Origin: Cryptomeria japonica
Taxonomy: Eukaryota; Streptophyta; Pinopsida; Cupressales; Cupressaceae
DNA: 64,000 nt
Direction: 5' to 3'
NCBI RefSeq assembly: GCF_030272615.1
Contig: NC_081414.1
Coordinates: 781,796,119 to 781,860,118 of the forward strand
The notes beneath the pieces are model-generated. The model worked only from the letters and a program-made list of their open reading frames with translations. It was not told the origin of the DNA and searched no databases. A program made the position numbers and the translations under genes. Positions 11,171-23,300 of this stretch are shown here, piece after piece. Position 1 is the stretch's first letter. Each line of letters begins with the position of its first letter.

Positions 11171-14100
11171 CTAATCTCTTGCTCCATTTTTTGCTGAACT
11201 GATGTGAAACCGGTGAACGGTTTGCCCATAAGTTGTAAAGGAATCATAAGGTGGCTTGAATGTTCTCATGCAGGACTGCAAGTCTGTTTGAAGCTTTTGA
11301 TTGTAAGCTAGCACATCATCATAGAACAGATGGGGTTGGCAGATCTTGCTGAGTAGCAGATTCCCCTCATCCAGAGCATCCCTTATATCCTTTTGTTCTT
11401 TCTTTAGTTCATACCAAAGCTCATTCAACTTCTTCACCAGAGCTATATTAAGAGCTTTTTGATACTTCTTCTTGACATTTGCCTTTGCTGCCTCTTCTAG
11501 GCTCTGCACCTAATCATCCACTACTGTGCATAGGAGCTTAAGTTTAGCTAGTGATGAATCAACGTTGGGAAGATTTTTACCGGGTATCAAACCGGTAAGA
11601 GTGTCCACAACCACTTGAATTACATCTTGCTCCTTCCTTCAAATAATTTCAAGGTGCTCTTGAGAAACTTGGATGCTCTGCATTAGCTCTATTTCACTTG
11701 CAGACTAGAGATCAATAGGACCGGTGAGATCAGCCAGTTTGGCTTGACTCCTAGTTGCCTTTAGAGTCTCCATCTGGGTGCTCTTCTTTGCTTCTCCTAC
11801 CTTGTCCTCTTCCACTTTCTTCTTCTTCGCTTCTCTCCTCTTCTCCACTTCCTTATCCTCCTTTGCTTTTCTCTTCTCTGCTTCTTTCCTTTTCTCCTCT
11901 TCTTTGTCCTCCTCTTCCTTCTTCCTTTTGTCTGCTTCTCTCCTCTTCTCCTCTTCCATTCCTTCCTCTTCCTTCTTCTTCTTCTTTGCTTCCTTCATCT
12001 TCTCCTCTTCCTTGTCTTCCTCTTCTTTCTTGTTCTTTTCATCTTCTTGCTTCTTTTTCTCTTCTTCATCCTTCTTCTTCTCCTCTTCATCTTTCTTCTT
12101 CTTCTCTTCATCCTTTTCCTTCTTCTCTTCTTTGCCCTTTTCCCTCTACTCGGCCTCTTCCTTTGCTGCTTCCTATCTATCCTCGGCTTGCTTATCAACC
12201 TGTTAAGCCTATTACTCCTATCCTGTTGCCTCAGATGGTGTTTCCTAAGTAACATCTTCTATGTCCAGGGCATCAACATCAATATTTTTGACCGGTTCAT
12301 CAACTGGGTTTCCTTCATCATCAAATACTTCATCTGGTTTTGTTATAACTAGTTCTTTCTTAGCTTGTCGGTTGGCTTCAGCCACTCGATGCATCTTCAG
12401 AGCTTGTAGAGAATGAGTGTGTGTATCCCTAAGCACTTCCTTACCCTTCCCTTCTAGTAACAGGAGTCTTCTTCTTCTCATGAAGAAAAGACCTTTGTAT
12501 TTATTCATTACATTGAACAGTTCCGAATTTGATACATCAGGAAAATGTTCGGCAAATTTTTTCTCTCATTTCCTATTCCTGCTCTATGGCAATTTGCCAT
12601 TTATTGTCTAAGGACTTATAGAAAGAATCTGGTGTTTCAGATCTAATTTCTAAAGGTGACTGGTCATTAACACATAAATATTGAATTACTTCCTTTTCAA
12701 CTACTTTTTTTTCATCATCGTTAAAGTCATCAAAATACTCAATTAAATCATGTAGCAATTTTCTCTTAATATTCTTTATTGTTCTTTGACAATGTGTCAA
12801 AGGTTTATAGGAGGAGATATCAATATTTACCAGTGCAGATGATGCTGGTTCATTCTTTGTCTTCTTTCTTGTCTGTCTCACCTTCTTGGGCTGCTCCTAA
12901 GACATAGTTTCCTCTATGTTTGGTGTATTGCTTTTTGTCTTCCTTTTCCTCTTGAAGACTTTAGCCGGTGTTGCTTCCAATTTCTTCTTGGTCAATGACC
13001 GTTTGGTCACTTTTGGACTTGTTGTAACCGGTGCTGATGCTGTAGGCACTGCAGGTTATTTTTCCTTTCTTTGCAAAGGGTTCCTCGATTGGTGTAACCC
13101 TTTCCAGATAGGTTCTGGTCCTCTTTGCCTTAGGATCAAGAGGTGAGGCAATAAGGGTAGAGGCATACCCTTCTAGAATATCATACATCACCTCATAGCC
13201 CATTGGCTCCACTTCTTCCATTCTAGGCTCAACAACCTCCATTATGCATTGATCCACCTTGATGGTAAAACAAATATCATCTTCATATTTCTTGATGATG
13301 TCACCTAATATTCTCATTCTTTGGCTCATTTTCCATCTGAACTCATCAAAATACTTGTTCAGAATATCAGGGTGACCGGTTCCAATTGCTTGAATGCTTT
13401 CCTTGATTTGTTTGGTCACCAGTTGGTGAGCAGACCATTGGACATCTCCTACTCCTGGAAAGTAGCCTTGGAAATAGAAGAACAACCCAACCAATAGTTA
13501 TCCAAACTTGAACCTTAGTGCATTATCCCGTTTGATCGACTTCAGATTCAATAGGATTTGTCTCTACATATGAGTGCATAGGTCAAATGATGCATCCTCC
13601 TTTATCATCCGATAAGTGGCATTTACTGTTGCAATAGATATAGAGTTAATTCTACTGGCAGAGAATGTCCAATAGCCTATCACCTTGCAAGCATACTTAA
13701 CCAGCTCATCCTTGATAGAATTGACTGGCATGCCTCATGAGTCACTCACTGAACCGGTGAGCTTGGACATTTCAATTTTTCTTACCGTCCTTAGGGCTAG
13801 CACTTCCCCTATGTTGTAGAAACTGGTGACTGCATGAATTGCCTATGGCATGATATCATGTGTTCTTTCCAGATACATCTTGTCACCATGGACTCTACTT
13901 AGAATGATCCTTATATGATCCTCTATGAAATCCTCTAGGAAGTAAACAACATTGTGGAGCTTCTTCTTCTCCAAAATATTATACTCTGGTTTGATCTTCT
14001 TATCCTTTCCACAAAATAAACCTAACTAGGAGTGGATAGCTAGAGACCCTAGGTCTTCAATCTTGCAATCTATGTAGTCAGAAATTCCCTCTTCTACTAT

Positions 14101-14205
14101 CACACCAGCTGGAACTTGTGATAGGGCATTATACTTAGAATTTTGTTGAATAAAACTTGTAGACTTGACAGGTGCACTAGAACTGGTATGAGATGCGGAA
14201 GCCAT
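11171..14205 (-). pseudogene. RE2 ORF2: helical protein of unknown function
   Basis: About 1,000 codons in three successive frames (14205-12961, 12881-12573, 12508-11171), with frameshifts near 12920 and 12540. The start is set at the Met of MASASHTSS, though the frame is open to 14367. Conserved with RE3: VPAGVIVEE with a downstream CKIEDL; LLVGLFFYFQGYFP; IIKKYEDDICF; and MGYEV. Next come a basic linker, a lysine/glutamate-rich stretch (about 12160-11780) likely to form a long charged helix, and a final helical segment. No catalytic motif or clear signal peptide is seen. The layout recalls the env-like/plant transposon-like proteins of some Sireviruses, but that is inference and I do not assign a function. 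Confidence 0.7.
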
Positions 14206-14655
14206 AATAGAAATTTTAAGAACTCGAGAAATACCTTTTGAAGCATGTGAATTTAGGGCTTGCAGATTCTCCTTCACTTCACACTCCATCAGTTGCTTAA
14301 TTACTGCTTTGTGTTCTCCACTTGACCGTTTGTATTTTGAATTTGAATATCCTTCGTGGTTTGTCAATTTCTCAAAATCTTAGCTCAAATCACTTTTTCG
14401 TCGCTCTGCTCTTTGAAAAACTTTTCTTCGCTCAAAAACTAATAGTGAGAAATGATTTGAAAAATCCTTTTAAGCATATTTCTCACCTACTATAATTAAT
14501 GCTCCTCCATTAGGGCATAAACCCTAATTTGGCTTTTTATCACTTCCGGTCTTCTACCAAATGACAGGTATCACATACTGGTTAAGGTCTTTTACCGATG
14601 TAAACTGGGGGTTCAAAACATTTCACCATTTGCTCCCCCTAAGATTTTTTGAAGC

Positions 14656-15934
14656 TTAGTTTGCCGGTTCCGTGATTTCCACACTAGGTGCAGAAACTGG
14701 TTCCTCTTGTAACACTGTTGGTTTCTTCTTCCAGGTTTTGTTAATGTCCACTTGAATAATGTCAATATCAATGTTTCCTTCCAGAGTGACCGGTATATCA
14801 TCAAATATGTTCTTTCTTGATCTACAAAATCTGGCAATGTGACCCAGTTTGTTGCAGTGATAGCAGACCAATCTAGGTGCTCTCTAAGGTCCATTGTTCA
14901 TGTTTCCATTCTTCCTTCTACATGTTGCAGCAGTGTGATCATGACCATGATAGACCATATAGTTTACTCTCCATCTGGTTGCCACTTGATAGCCACTGCT
15001 TCTTTGCTGATGATTGAAGGCATTAAACCGGTTGTGATTCCGGTTCTCAAAAGGCTCAAGGACCAGCTCCTTGGGTATTCTGAGGATATCTATCAATCTT
15101 GTTCATAACTTACCTACATTCAGATGCTCTATGCCCATACTTGTTGCATGCATAATAGTTACCATTGAATCTATAGGATCTAGGCTTATCATTTAGGAAA
15201 TAAGGAAAATTGTTGCAAGCCTTACTCCTACACACATTTGCAATATATCCTTCTTTAAGATAGTTGAAGCAAATAGGTTTAAACTTTTTCTTACCTTTAT
15301 CCTTTGATGTCGATTGTTTCTTTGATGTTCCAGCATTTGTACCAGAGGTCTCACCTTCCTCATGACCGAAATAACCAAGTCCATTGGTATTCCTGACCGG
15401 TTTGGCAGATTCAAGCTTTTGCTCTAGCTGGACAGTACTCTTGTTGAACTTAGCAAGTATTTCCTTTGACTCAAAGAGTTCTTTGGAAATAGCAGCATTT
15501 GTTTCCAATAGGTTTTCATTCTTAGAGATGGCAATGTTCAATTCTCCTTGCATGTCTTCCTTTTCCACTTTGCTTGCATGGAGTTGAGCAGTTAGGGCAC
15601 TGATCTCTTGTTTTAGCTTGGAGATCTCATGATCTCTTTCTTTCACCAGATCTTCAGCTTTCCTCCGGTTCTCACGTTCTTCACACATCCGAATAGTCAG
15701 TCCTTCCAACTCCTTTCTCAAGTTGGATTTTGATTCATTCAACTTATTTACTTCTGCAATTAGGGCTTCTATGTCTACTTCATCTGAAGAACTATTTTCA
15801 GATAGCTCCATCATCTTTTCAGCATGTTCTCTCCTTTTTGCTTGACATGCCTTGTATTTGACCTTAAGATCATCATAGGCTTGCTCAAACTGAGTGAGCC
15901 GATGTGTAAGTTCCCTTATAGAGTATTTCCCCAT
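14656..15934 (-). pseudogene. RE2 ORF1: coiled-coil Gag-like protein with CCHC knuckles
   Basis: The start is the Met of MGKYSIREL, shortly inside the primer-binding site. Residues 1 to about 200 are a coiled coil rich in E, K and L. A GLGY motif followed by EEGETSG leads to several zinc knuckles: CFNYLKEGYIANVC (two positions decayed), ACNKYGHRASEC, a degenerate GHDHTAATC and an intact CYHCNKLGHIARFC. A frameshift near 15105 moves the frame for the last two. No capsid-type N-terminal domain like that of RE1 is seen. It probably packages or oligomerises on element RNA. The same motif order occurs in RE3 ORF1. Confidence 0.78.
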
Positions 15935-15969
15935 ATCTCTTTCCAAGTGGTTAAACTTATAGAATGGTA

Positions 15970-15982
15970 GGCTCTGATACCA
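15970..15982 (-). other. RE2 primer-binding site
   Basis: The minus strand reads TGGTATCAGAGCC, a perfect complement of the initiator Met-tRNA 3' end, two bases from the 5' LTR edge at 15985. Confidence 0.92.
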
Positions 15983-15984
15983 AT

Positions 15985-17111
15985 TGATGAATGCTAAGAG
16001 GGGGGGGGGTGAATTAGTATGCCAAAAATTTTGGCACTTAAACACTTTGCAAGACTAATAGTAAACTGGTAAAATAGTTTAGTAGACAAACTAATTAACA
16101 CACATGCAAACCAAATAACTAATAATGCATTCACCCATAGAAGCAAAAACACCATAACACAAGAGACTTTGACGTGGAATCCCAAATGGGAAAAACCACG
16201 ATGAGATGGAACTCACAAGTAACTATCTACAAAACAGGAACCAGACTGGTTAAGGTCGGACCGGTTAAGGTCTTACAATGTTCTTTACCAGAACAGATCC
16301 TGTTAGGAATCTCAATCTCTATTAGGAGATAAGTCCGATTAATGACTACCATGCTAGAGGATTTTAGATCCACAGATGTGAACCACCTTGTTAGAAGATT
16401 TACAAAAGGCTTTTGGGCCTACCCGATTAAGGGCTATAGACTTGACAAAGATGTGAGTAATCAACAAGTGTTTGATCTAGCTAGTAGCATAGATTGCTCA
16501 GTTAGATCCTTGATAGCTCATTCCTAATGTACTCTAGCATTACTTCAGTCTTCTACACATTCATATTCTCTCCAACTCCTTAACCACCTTAAACCCTAGC
16601 AACAACATAAACTTTTGCTACAACCACATCAACAACCTAAAACCCTAGACATGATGTCCTTATAAAGGAATCTGATTTCATGTCGGTCCAATAGGATTAC
16701 ATAACAATTTCCTAGGTTCAATGAACCTGGACATACATGGTACCATGATACAAAAAGCACTGTTTAGGTGTTGGAACCGTCAAACAATCGGTGGATGGTA
16801 ACTCATCACAGAGTATTACTGGTTCATATAAAATGCCAGTTGTCGGCTTGACAAAAATTAAGATTTGTAAAAATGTGTTATGCCACTTTAATCGCTCGTA
16901 CCTCTTGGGATCCATGAACCGCTTGGGGTCAACATGCCGCTTCAGACCGGGAAACACAGTCTGCAAAACACCAATAGTCTAAAAACTATAATACAACATA
17001 CGGATTGGAACAAAAACTAGTTGTGCTCTAACTCATACATATAAAGGAGATCTCAATGCAAGTGTGTGTCCATCAATGACAATCACAACATAAACATAAA
17101 AAATGCCAACA
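15985..17111 (-). repeat. RE2 5' LTR
   Basis: A 1,127-bp LTR, partner of 9461-10608, followed by the target duplication AACCA (17112-17116). A TTTATA on the minus strand at 16661-16666 is the likely promoter TATA element. Confidence 0.92.
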
Positions 17112-17116
17112 AACCA

Positions 17117-18250
17117 TCTGAGCTGATGAACTCCATTATCTTGTTCTTATTCTGATGATGAATAGTAAAATTGTGTAAGAGCTTAGTATTCTTATCACAT
17201 TTTTTCACCCATTGGATGTGGGATCTCTATTTCCAAAATAACTCTTCTTTTTAAAAAATATTGTGAAGATACACCATAAGAAACTTTTCCCTCTTAACTC
17301 TTTCAAGTGTATCACCAAGGCATTCCATGTCCAATTGCAAATATTAAAGTTGGGATCTCACATTATTCTTCTGGGTGAAAATATTACCAAAAGAGGATCT
17401 ACTCCAACTTCATAATTTATTTTTTGATATTTTTTGTTTACAATCAATTTTGAACATAGTTGTGCCCTTGAAATAGGAGTTCCATCATTGAGCTATCAAA
17501 TATTTAAAGTTGAGGTGATGAGACCACATAAGTTTAGAAGAGTGGGATAGGTCTAGATAAATCCCAATGGAAGAGGATAGTGACAATGATTTAAACCAAA
17601 ACAAATCTTAGAGGAAAGATGACATGAGTTTACAATATTCTAAGAGGAAAAAAGAATGCATCTATCAAGCCTAACTTTAATGAGACTATCACTTGTATGA
17701 AGGTTGAACCAAGTAAACTTCTTGTCCTTCAAATCTAAATCAACCAATTTACTCTTAGATAATAAATCATGGATATCTAGCATACTACTGGAGAAGTTAG
17801 AAGAACCTTCCATTTTTTAGAGGGGATAGAGGGGGGTATTAAAGTCTCCCATGAGAATCTAGTTAGAGTTTTAAAATTTTCCCTACAAATTATGGAGTAA
17901 ATCACAAAATTTCCTTCTCATGACCAAATTATTAGATACATAAACATTAGTAAGGGTCCACACCACTTTAGACATACCATCAACAAAAGAAATACTTTGA
18001 TAATTTTTGTCTTGACTAAGATTATTGGATTTTCACATAGTTGTCAAATCACCAAAATAAACATTAGTACTCAAAGTTATGGAAATAGAGAAGAACCAAA
18101 TAAAATTTCACACCTTATTGAAGCCATCAAAACTCATTTTAGTTTCTTGAAGAAGCAAAATATATGGCTTCAATTCTTTTACTAGAATTTTCACCAAAAT
18201 ATGCTTGTGGAAACCATTTAGTCTCCTAATGTTCCAAGAAAGGATTATAA
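17117..18250 (-). pseudogene. LINE-1 ORF2: APE-type endonuclease and linker
   Basis: The region opens near 18230 with a degenerate SWNIRRLNG, the usual start of plant LINE endonucleases (SWNxRGLN). LLQETKMSF holds the catalytic glutamate block, and ILMGDFNTP near 17835-17855 carries the conserved GDFN. After about 17520 comes the linker to RT, ending in a W-x-x-x-KNT-like segment and EFISSDG at the RE2 insertion point. The enzyme would nick target DNA to prime reverse transcription. Several stops interrupt it. Confidence 0.8.
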
Positions 18251-18259
18251 TTTCCTGAG

Positions 18260-19945
18260 TCTATAGGATCAAACATGATTAAAGGTACTTTGGATACCAA
18301 TATCCACATTTCTAGCTACATTGTATTGCCTCAACTCCCTTGCTAACTTCCTCCCCAACTTGGAATCCTTACCAACCTTCGTAGACTTTCTAGCACTTTT
18401 GATCAATAGAGGATAGTGAGACGGGGAGATATTTGAATAATTAAAAGAAAATTTATCTATTAAGGAATCATCATTGGAGAGTGTAAAAGTGGAACTATCC
18501 ACCATCTAGGAATGCTTTATCCAAAGATGAGTGGACTTGACCTTGAAGAGGAGTAACCTGCTCAAGTGACACCTTAGAGGTACTCATAGAGGTGAGGATC
18601 CCCTTAAGAAAATCTATTTAACAAAAAAGAGAACAATGTCCAAAATTGGGGATGGTAAGCTAAAAACCTTAGGCCCTCCAACAATAAGTGGACAAACAAT
18701 CTCCTTCATGATATCTTGTAGAGAGAGAAGAACCTCCAAGGAGACTTTAGGAGGATAATCTAACACCCCATTCAATGAAGGGTCCTTTTTAACATTAAAA
18801 TCTAGTAGGAGTGAAGTTTCCACACACTGATTCTAATGGAGTTGCACCTTTTATAATCCACTTTTTTGCAATCTAATCTACGGGGAATAGAACCAGTACA
18901 AAACTCCTCTTTAACCAGGTTCATAATCACCAAACCTTTACCTTTTGTCCTATAGGACACCCCTTTATGACCAACTTTCTAACAATGGATGCTCAGATGG
19001 GCCATCGAAGAAAAAAATTGACAAAATGGAGTTCTTTTTTCATACTCAACTAGCTAGGTTCATGAACCTAGATGAGACTTTCGTTCAATCAAAAAAGGTA
19101 ATGACAAGCTAGGAACAACAATAATGAAGAACCATGCAAACACTAGCTTGGACCTTTATTTAGTGATAGAGTCTAAGAAAAAAACTTTCCAAAGGAGTTT
19201 TCAATACCCACCATGATTTCTTCATCCTAGAATTCTAATGGAAGGTCCTAGGCATTGACCTAGGTTGGAATAACCCTCGCTAAGTGGATCTTAGGGTTGA
19301 AACTCGAGCACCACTTACAAAGAAGAAGTTGTTTCTTAACAAAGAACTAGGACTTGAAAGACAAAATATACATGAAATATTTCTTGAGAGAGAAGGAGAA
19401 GCAAATAATGCATTTAGGAATAGTAGAGATAGATAAAATACCCTTCAGAGGCCACTTATCTATCATCCACTTTCTAACAATAGCGATCTCTAGGTGTCTT
19501 CCCAAAAAAATATCCACCAATGAGTTATCCATCTTAGCAAGAGAATGATTCAATTAAAATTATTTGGTGTTTAAAAATTTTTCTTTCTTAGTATGCTCAA
19601 TTGCAACACCATCCATATGAATGAAGTACCCACTATTAAAAAGGTCCTTCCAACTACCTTGGGGATTGTTACTAATTCCATTCGGGAAGGATAGGACACA
19701 CTAAACTTTTCCTTAGCATTGACATCCTTTCAATCAGACATAGAGTGAGATCCCAAGATGGCCCCATCTTCACCAAGGATCCCCCCTACCACAATTATTT
19801 CAGGGAACATGAGAAGGCAATCTACATGGTAGTCTTTATTTTAAGCTAATAGTCAGAAGGTTCCTAGATCTTCATTGCACCTATTCTTCCCCTGCACCTT
19901 TTTGCATGCACCAATACTAGAAAACTCCTACCCATTGCTAGTAGA
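18260..19945 (-). pseudogene. LINE-1 ORF1: DUF4283-type RNA-binding protein
   Basis: The 19553-19347 segment, containing SLVDIFLGRHLEIAIVRKW, matches the DUF4283 domain of plant LINE ORF1 and aligns with LINE-3 (TLVGKFMGSRPNIEVVR). A decayed zinc knuckle with KVGHKG lies near 18960-19000. The C-terminal part (18505-18269) has KLGRKLARELRQ and ends just before the endonuclease start. It would bind element RNA. Stops and frameshifts occur throughout, and the 5' boundary near 19945 is approximate. Confidence 0.72.
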
Positions 19946-20554
19946 GGTTATTTTAAAATATAATAAAATAAATTGTTTAGTAAGTTAGTTTTTGGGAGGT
20001 TATTGTTATAGGTTATTTGTTTGCTACAAAATAAAGCTTTAAAAATCCATTAAAAACTATAATGTATGTAATCATCATGTCAAATTTTGATGAATATAAA
20101 CATATCATTTTTATTCTATGCAATAATAATGTGTTATGCATTGTAACACAAGTAAGTAAAACCTCAAAATCATTTCAAAAGGAATTATTGTTAAACTCTT
20201 TCTTTTTTTGCATAACTAGACTATCCAAATACGACTATGTTGGATTCACTACAAATTACCACTTTATCTTCACATTGTTTTCCTTAACTACCTATGAAAA
20301 TTGCATCAAATAGATATGTTATAATTTTAGACTATGTTATATGAAATTCTGATATTCTCTATAAAATTTATCATCTATTGCCATTTAGAAAAAAATGGGC
20401 AAGTAGAGAGAGTAAATTAGTTGGTCAATTATTGAGCATGTATTGATTGAAGGTATAATTATGTATATGAATTGATTCAAGGGAATGAGGTCCACTACAA
20501 GTGATATGATATTTTATTTCATATTATTATGCATTTATCATTATCAGTTTAAGT

Positions 20555-20720
20555 TTTAGGGTTTTGTTTTTTCAAGGTTTAGTATTTTATGGTGTATGGT
20601 GTTTAGGGTTTATAATTTTATGGTGTGTGATGTTTAGGTTTATGATTTTGTATTTGTAAGGTATATTATTTTTGTGATTTTTAGGATTTAAAGTTTATAA
20701 GTTTGTGGTGTTTAGGTTTC
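20555..20720 (+). repeat. Degenerate TTTAGGG-containing short tandem region
   Basis: A roughly 30-bp unit of the form TTTATGGTGT...TTTAGGGTTTA is repeated imperfectly at least twice near 20585-20645, with further looser copies. The plant telomere heptamer TTTAGGG appears as part of it. It could be a decayed telomere-like interstitial repeat or a simple T/G-rich minisatellite. Confidence 0.45.
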
Positions 20721-20779
20721 ATGGTATACAATTTAGATTACTCCATTATCAATTTCATTTATAGATCATAAAATAAAAA

Positions 20780-21735
20780 AGTTGGTAAAAATAAAAACCA
20801 AGGACTTCTTAAACCCTAATATCTAAACATAAATGTAAATAAAAAAATAACATTAAAATAGTAAGAAAAGCTACTTGAAGGTCTATATTATCAATGAGGC
20901 TAGTGAGAGGAAGGCATAGGTGGATGAAAATAGTAAGAAAATTGGTATCATTTTCCCTAGTTGATTCTCTATGTCTCTTGTAGGAAAAAATGAATTCACA
21001 AGAACTTCTTTTCTAAAAATAAAGGTTTTAGAAATGGTTACTTATTAAAAAATTTGTTCTCATATAGTGAATAAGTATCCATTTTTGTTGGGATATCCAA
21101 AATAAATAGATACCCATATTTATATCTACCTCAGGTACTCGAACTAAAACCAACACCCACTATTTTCAAAATGACTACCTATTTTTGTTAAGATTTTTTC
21201 TTCCTCGATGCTTCCCCTCAATGTGTACCCAAATTATTGCATGCATCACTTATAGAGAAACTATAAGTTTCATACACTAAAAATGGTCACTCTATAGCTA
21301 CTTCAACTACAACTTGATGGGTCATATCTAGACTTATCTAACATTTCTCTTCTTCAAAAAAATTCAATTGGGAAATATTTTCTATCGAACTACTCAAGAT
21401 GAAATTTTGAAACAATATATGGATAATATATCAAGTAGAATATATCATCAAGGCTATCCAGGTTAAGTATCCTTAGATTCAAGGTCACCTTTGACCACTC
21501 AAATAAATATATTAGTATATGGGGTACTTCAAGATTTTAAAGTATCAAAAGATAATATATGAGAAAGAATACTTTTAGAGCTACAAAACACTAAAATGGA
21601 CGAGTTGATAAAGAAATGTGCAACTAGCCACTGTGCATTAGAGACTCACATTTCTCATTGAATAATAAAGAGAGTGATATCAATCCCTTTTGATAAAAAA
21701 AAATCTTCAGTGGCCTACATTTACAATAAGGATCA
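20780..21735 (+). repeat. Diverged tandem duplication, copy 1
   Basis: Aligns head-to-tail with 21736-22690 at an offset of about 946 bp. Anchor matches include AGTAAGAAAA(G/C)CTACTTGA (near 20863 and 21808), ATGCTTCCCCTCAATGTG, and CTACTCA(A/G)GA(T/G)GA followed by TTTTGAAACAA. Identity is low and indels are frequent. No gene was recognised. Its coding-like frame is more damaged than that of copy 2. Confidence 0.7.
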
Positions 21736-22690
21736 AATTACATATCCTCAAACTAGTGACATCTAAACTTATAAACTTAAATCAATTAAAATATAAATTA
21801 ATAATAGTAAGAAAACCTACTTGATGGTCTTGCAAATTAATTAGGTTGGCTGGAGAATATGGTAGGTGGATTGAAACGACAAGAAATCTAGTACCTATTT
21901 GTCTTGGTCAAATATCTTTATCACATGTGCAAAAAATACTTATATTCAATGTTTTAAAAAATGAACAGATTTTTAAAATGGGTACTTGTTAATAAATGTG
22001 TACCCATAGAAAGTACCCATTTTGGCTAGGATATAAAATATAAATAGGTACCCATTTTTATTTCTACCTTGAATACCTAATGTGAAATCAATACCAATTA
22101 TTTTTAAAATGGGTACTCATTTACAAGTCAAGAATTTTTTATTCTTTAATGCTTCCCCTCAATGTGGACCTAACTTCTTGTATGTACCCCTTCCAAAGAG
22201 ATAAGTGGGTCCATTGACCAATAATGTCCACTTTTTAGTTATTCCAACTACCACTGGTTGGATTGTAAGTGAAACTATCCAACATTTATCCTCTACAAAA
22301 TTTAAAAATGGAAATATTTTCCACCAAACTACTCAGGAGGATATTTTGAAACAACATGTGGATAATGTAGAACAACTAGAAGATATCATCAATGGTTTCC
22401 ATGTTAAGATTCCATTGCTATAAGGGGGCTCTTCACAACTTTTGACCATTCAAATAAAAATTTTGGTAGATGGGTACTTCAAGCTTCCAAAGTATCAAAA
22501 GTTAATATATGATAAAGAATTCTTGTGGAGCTACAAAAGGATGCACATATGAGTAGAAAAATTAAAAACTCAATTTCCCACTATGCATTAGTGCCACACA
22601 TAAACACACTAAATAATATGTGGAATGATATCAATGTCTTATATAAATTTTTCATCCAATGGCCTACAAAAACAATTAATATTTACAGCT
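21736..22690 (+). repeat. Diverged tandem duplication, copy 2, with residual coding frame
   Basis: Partner of copy 1. It keeps a 72-codon plus-strand frame (22205-22423) with a hydrophilic, protein-like composition (ETIQHLSS, TTQEDILKQH), and further coding-like text downstream in other frames. I do not recognise the family. It may be a decayed gene or an unknown element that was duplicated; the ends are approximate. Confidence 0.6.
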
Positions 22691-23164
22691 TCCAATAAAG
22701 GAATGAAAAACTAATCAATTATCTTGGTAAAATATAAATATCAAATCTCAATTAGTTGAATACAAATGTGATTTTATAAAACATAAATTTATATATTTAA
22801 TAATACAAATAAAAATACATGAAATATTTAAGAAATTTATTTCTATTTTGATGTCAAGTATCAAAATGAAGACAATATTCCTAATTTATTGTCACTCCTC
22901 TTCTTATTTAAAAAGTGAAGGTAATGCAAAGCTTTGATTTTAAATAGAATGTTTTAGAAGCTCTTTTACAACAATTAAAAATAACAAAAAACATATAAAA
23001 TATAAATAAAAGAAATTATATTTCTCTAAGTCATTTAACCATTGTTAAACTTATCACAAAATTAGAAAAATCAATTATTGAAAATTTTTAAATTGTTATA
23101 AAATAGGTCCCACTACAAATTATTATTTTTTAAACAAAATTGTATTTCATAAGAATAGAAATTA

Positions 23165-23300
23165 TAGGGGATGACCCCACAATAGACTCATTAGCTACAA
23201 GCATCCTACATGGGAGCCCTTGGGTTCGAGGATCTCATTGGTTCATTGCTCTAGTCAAAAGCAACTTCGGCTATGATTGATTAAAAAAAACAATAAAAAT
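23165..23300 (+). mobile_element. Possible tRNA-derived SINE (plus strand)
   Basis: A GGGTTCGAGGATC string at 23222-23234 resembles a pol III B box. TTAGCTACAAGC, about 35 bp upstream, could be a decayed A box. An A-rich stretch (from about 23281) follows. No target duplication was seen, and one degenerate copy is weak evidence. Confidence 0.3.

Larger units (their letters stand above)
9461..17111 (-). mobile_element. RE2: two-ORF LTR retrotransposon lacking PR, IN and RT
   Basis: LTRs 9461-10608 and 15985-17111 bound the element. On the minus strand they begin TGTTGGCA and end ATTCATCA. The 5-bp target duplication AACCA is perfect (9456-9460 and 17112-17116). A primer-binding site and a polypurine tract abut the LTRs correctly. 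The interior holds a Gag-like ORF1 (15934-14656) and a long ORF2 (14205-11171), but I found no protease, integrase or reverse transcriptase motif in any frame. It is therefore non-autonomous. RE3 has the same architecture. The element landed in LINE-1, so it is younger than that LINE. Confidence 0.93.
6754..19945 (-). mobile_element. LINE-1: L1-type plant LINE split by RE2
   Basis: Two blocks of one LINE flank RE2: ORF1 and endonuclease at 19945-17117, then RT, zinc-binding region and RNase H at 9455-7020. Removing RE2 and one copy of its 5-bp target duplication rejoins an in-frame segment of the linker between endonuclease and RT (DGC followed by LLSKKEDIH), proving the blocks were contiguous. 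The 3' end is placed at T10 (6754-6763), a poly(A) tail in plus orientation. The 5' end near 19945 is approximate. I found no convincing target-site duplication for the LINE. All frames are heavily mutated. Confidence 0.85.

Noticed and set aside
11755-12252. Long plus-strand serine/leucine/proline-rich ORFs
   Set aside because: They are the antisense of the lysine/glutamate-rich helix of RE2 ORF2; codon composition explains the open frames.
20062-20313. 83-codon plus ORF
   Set aside because: Single chance frame in AT-rich DNA without domain or upstream signals.
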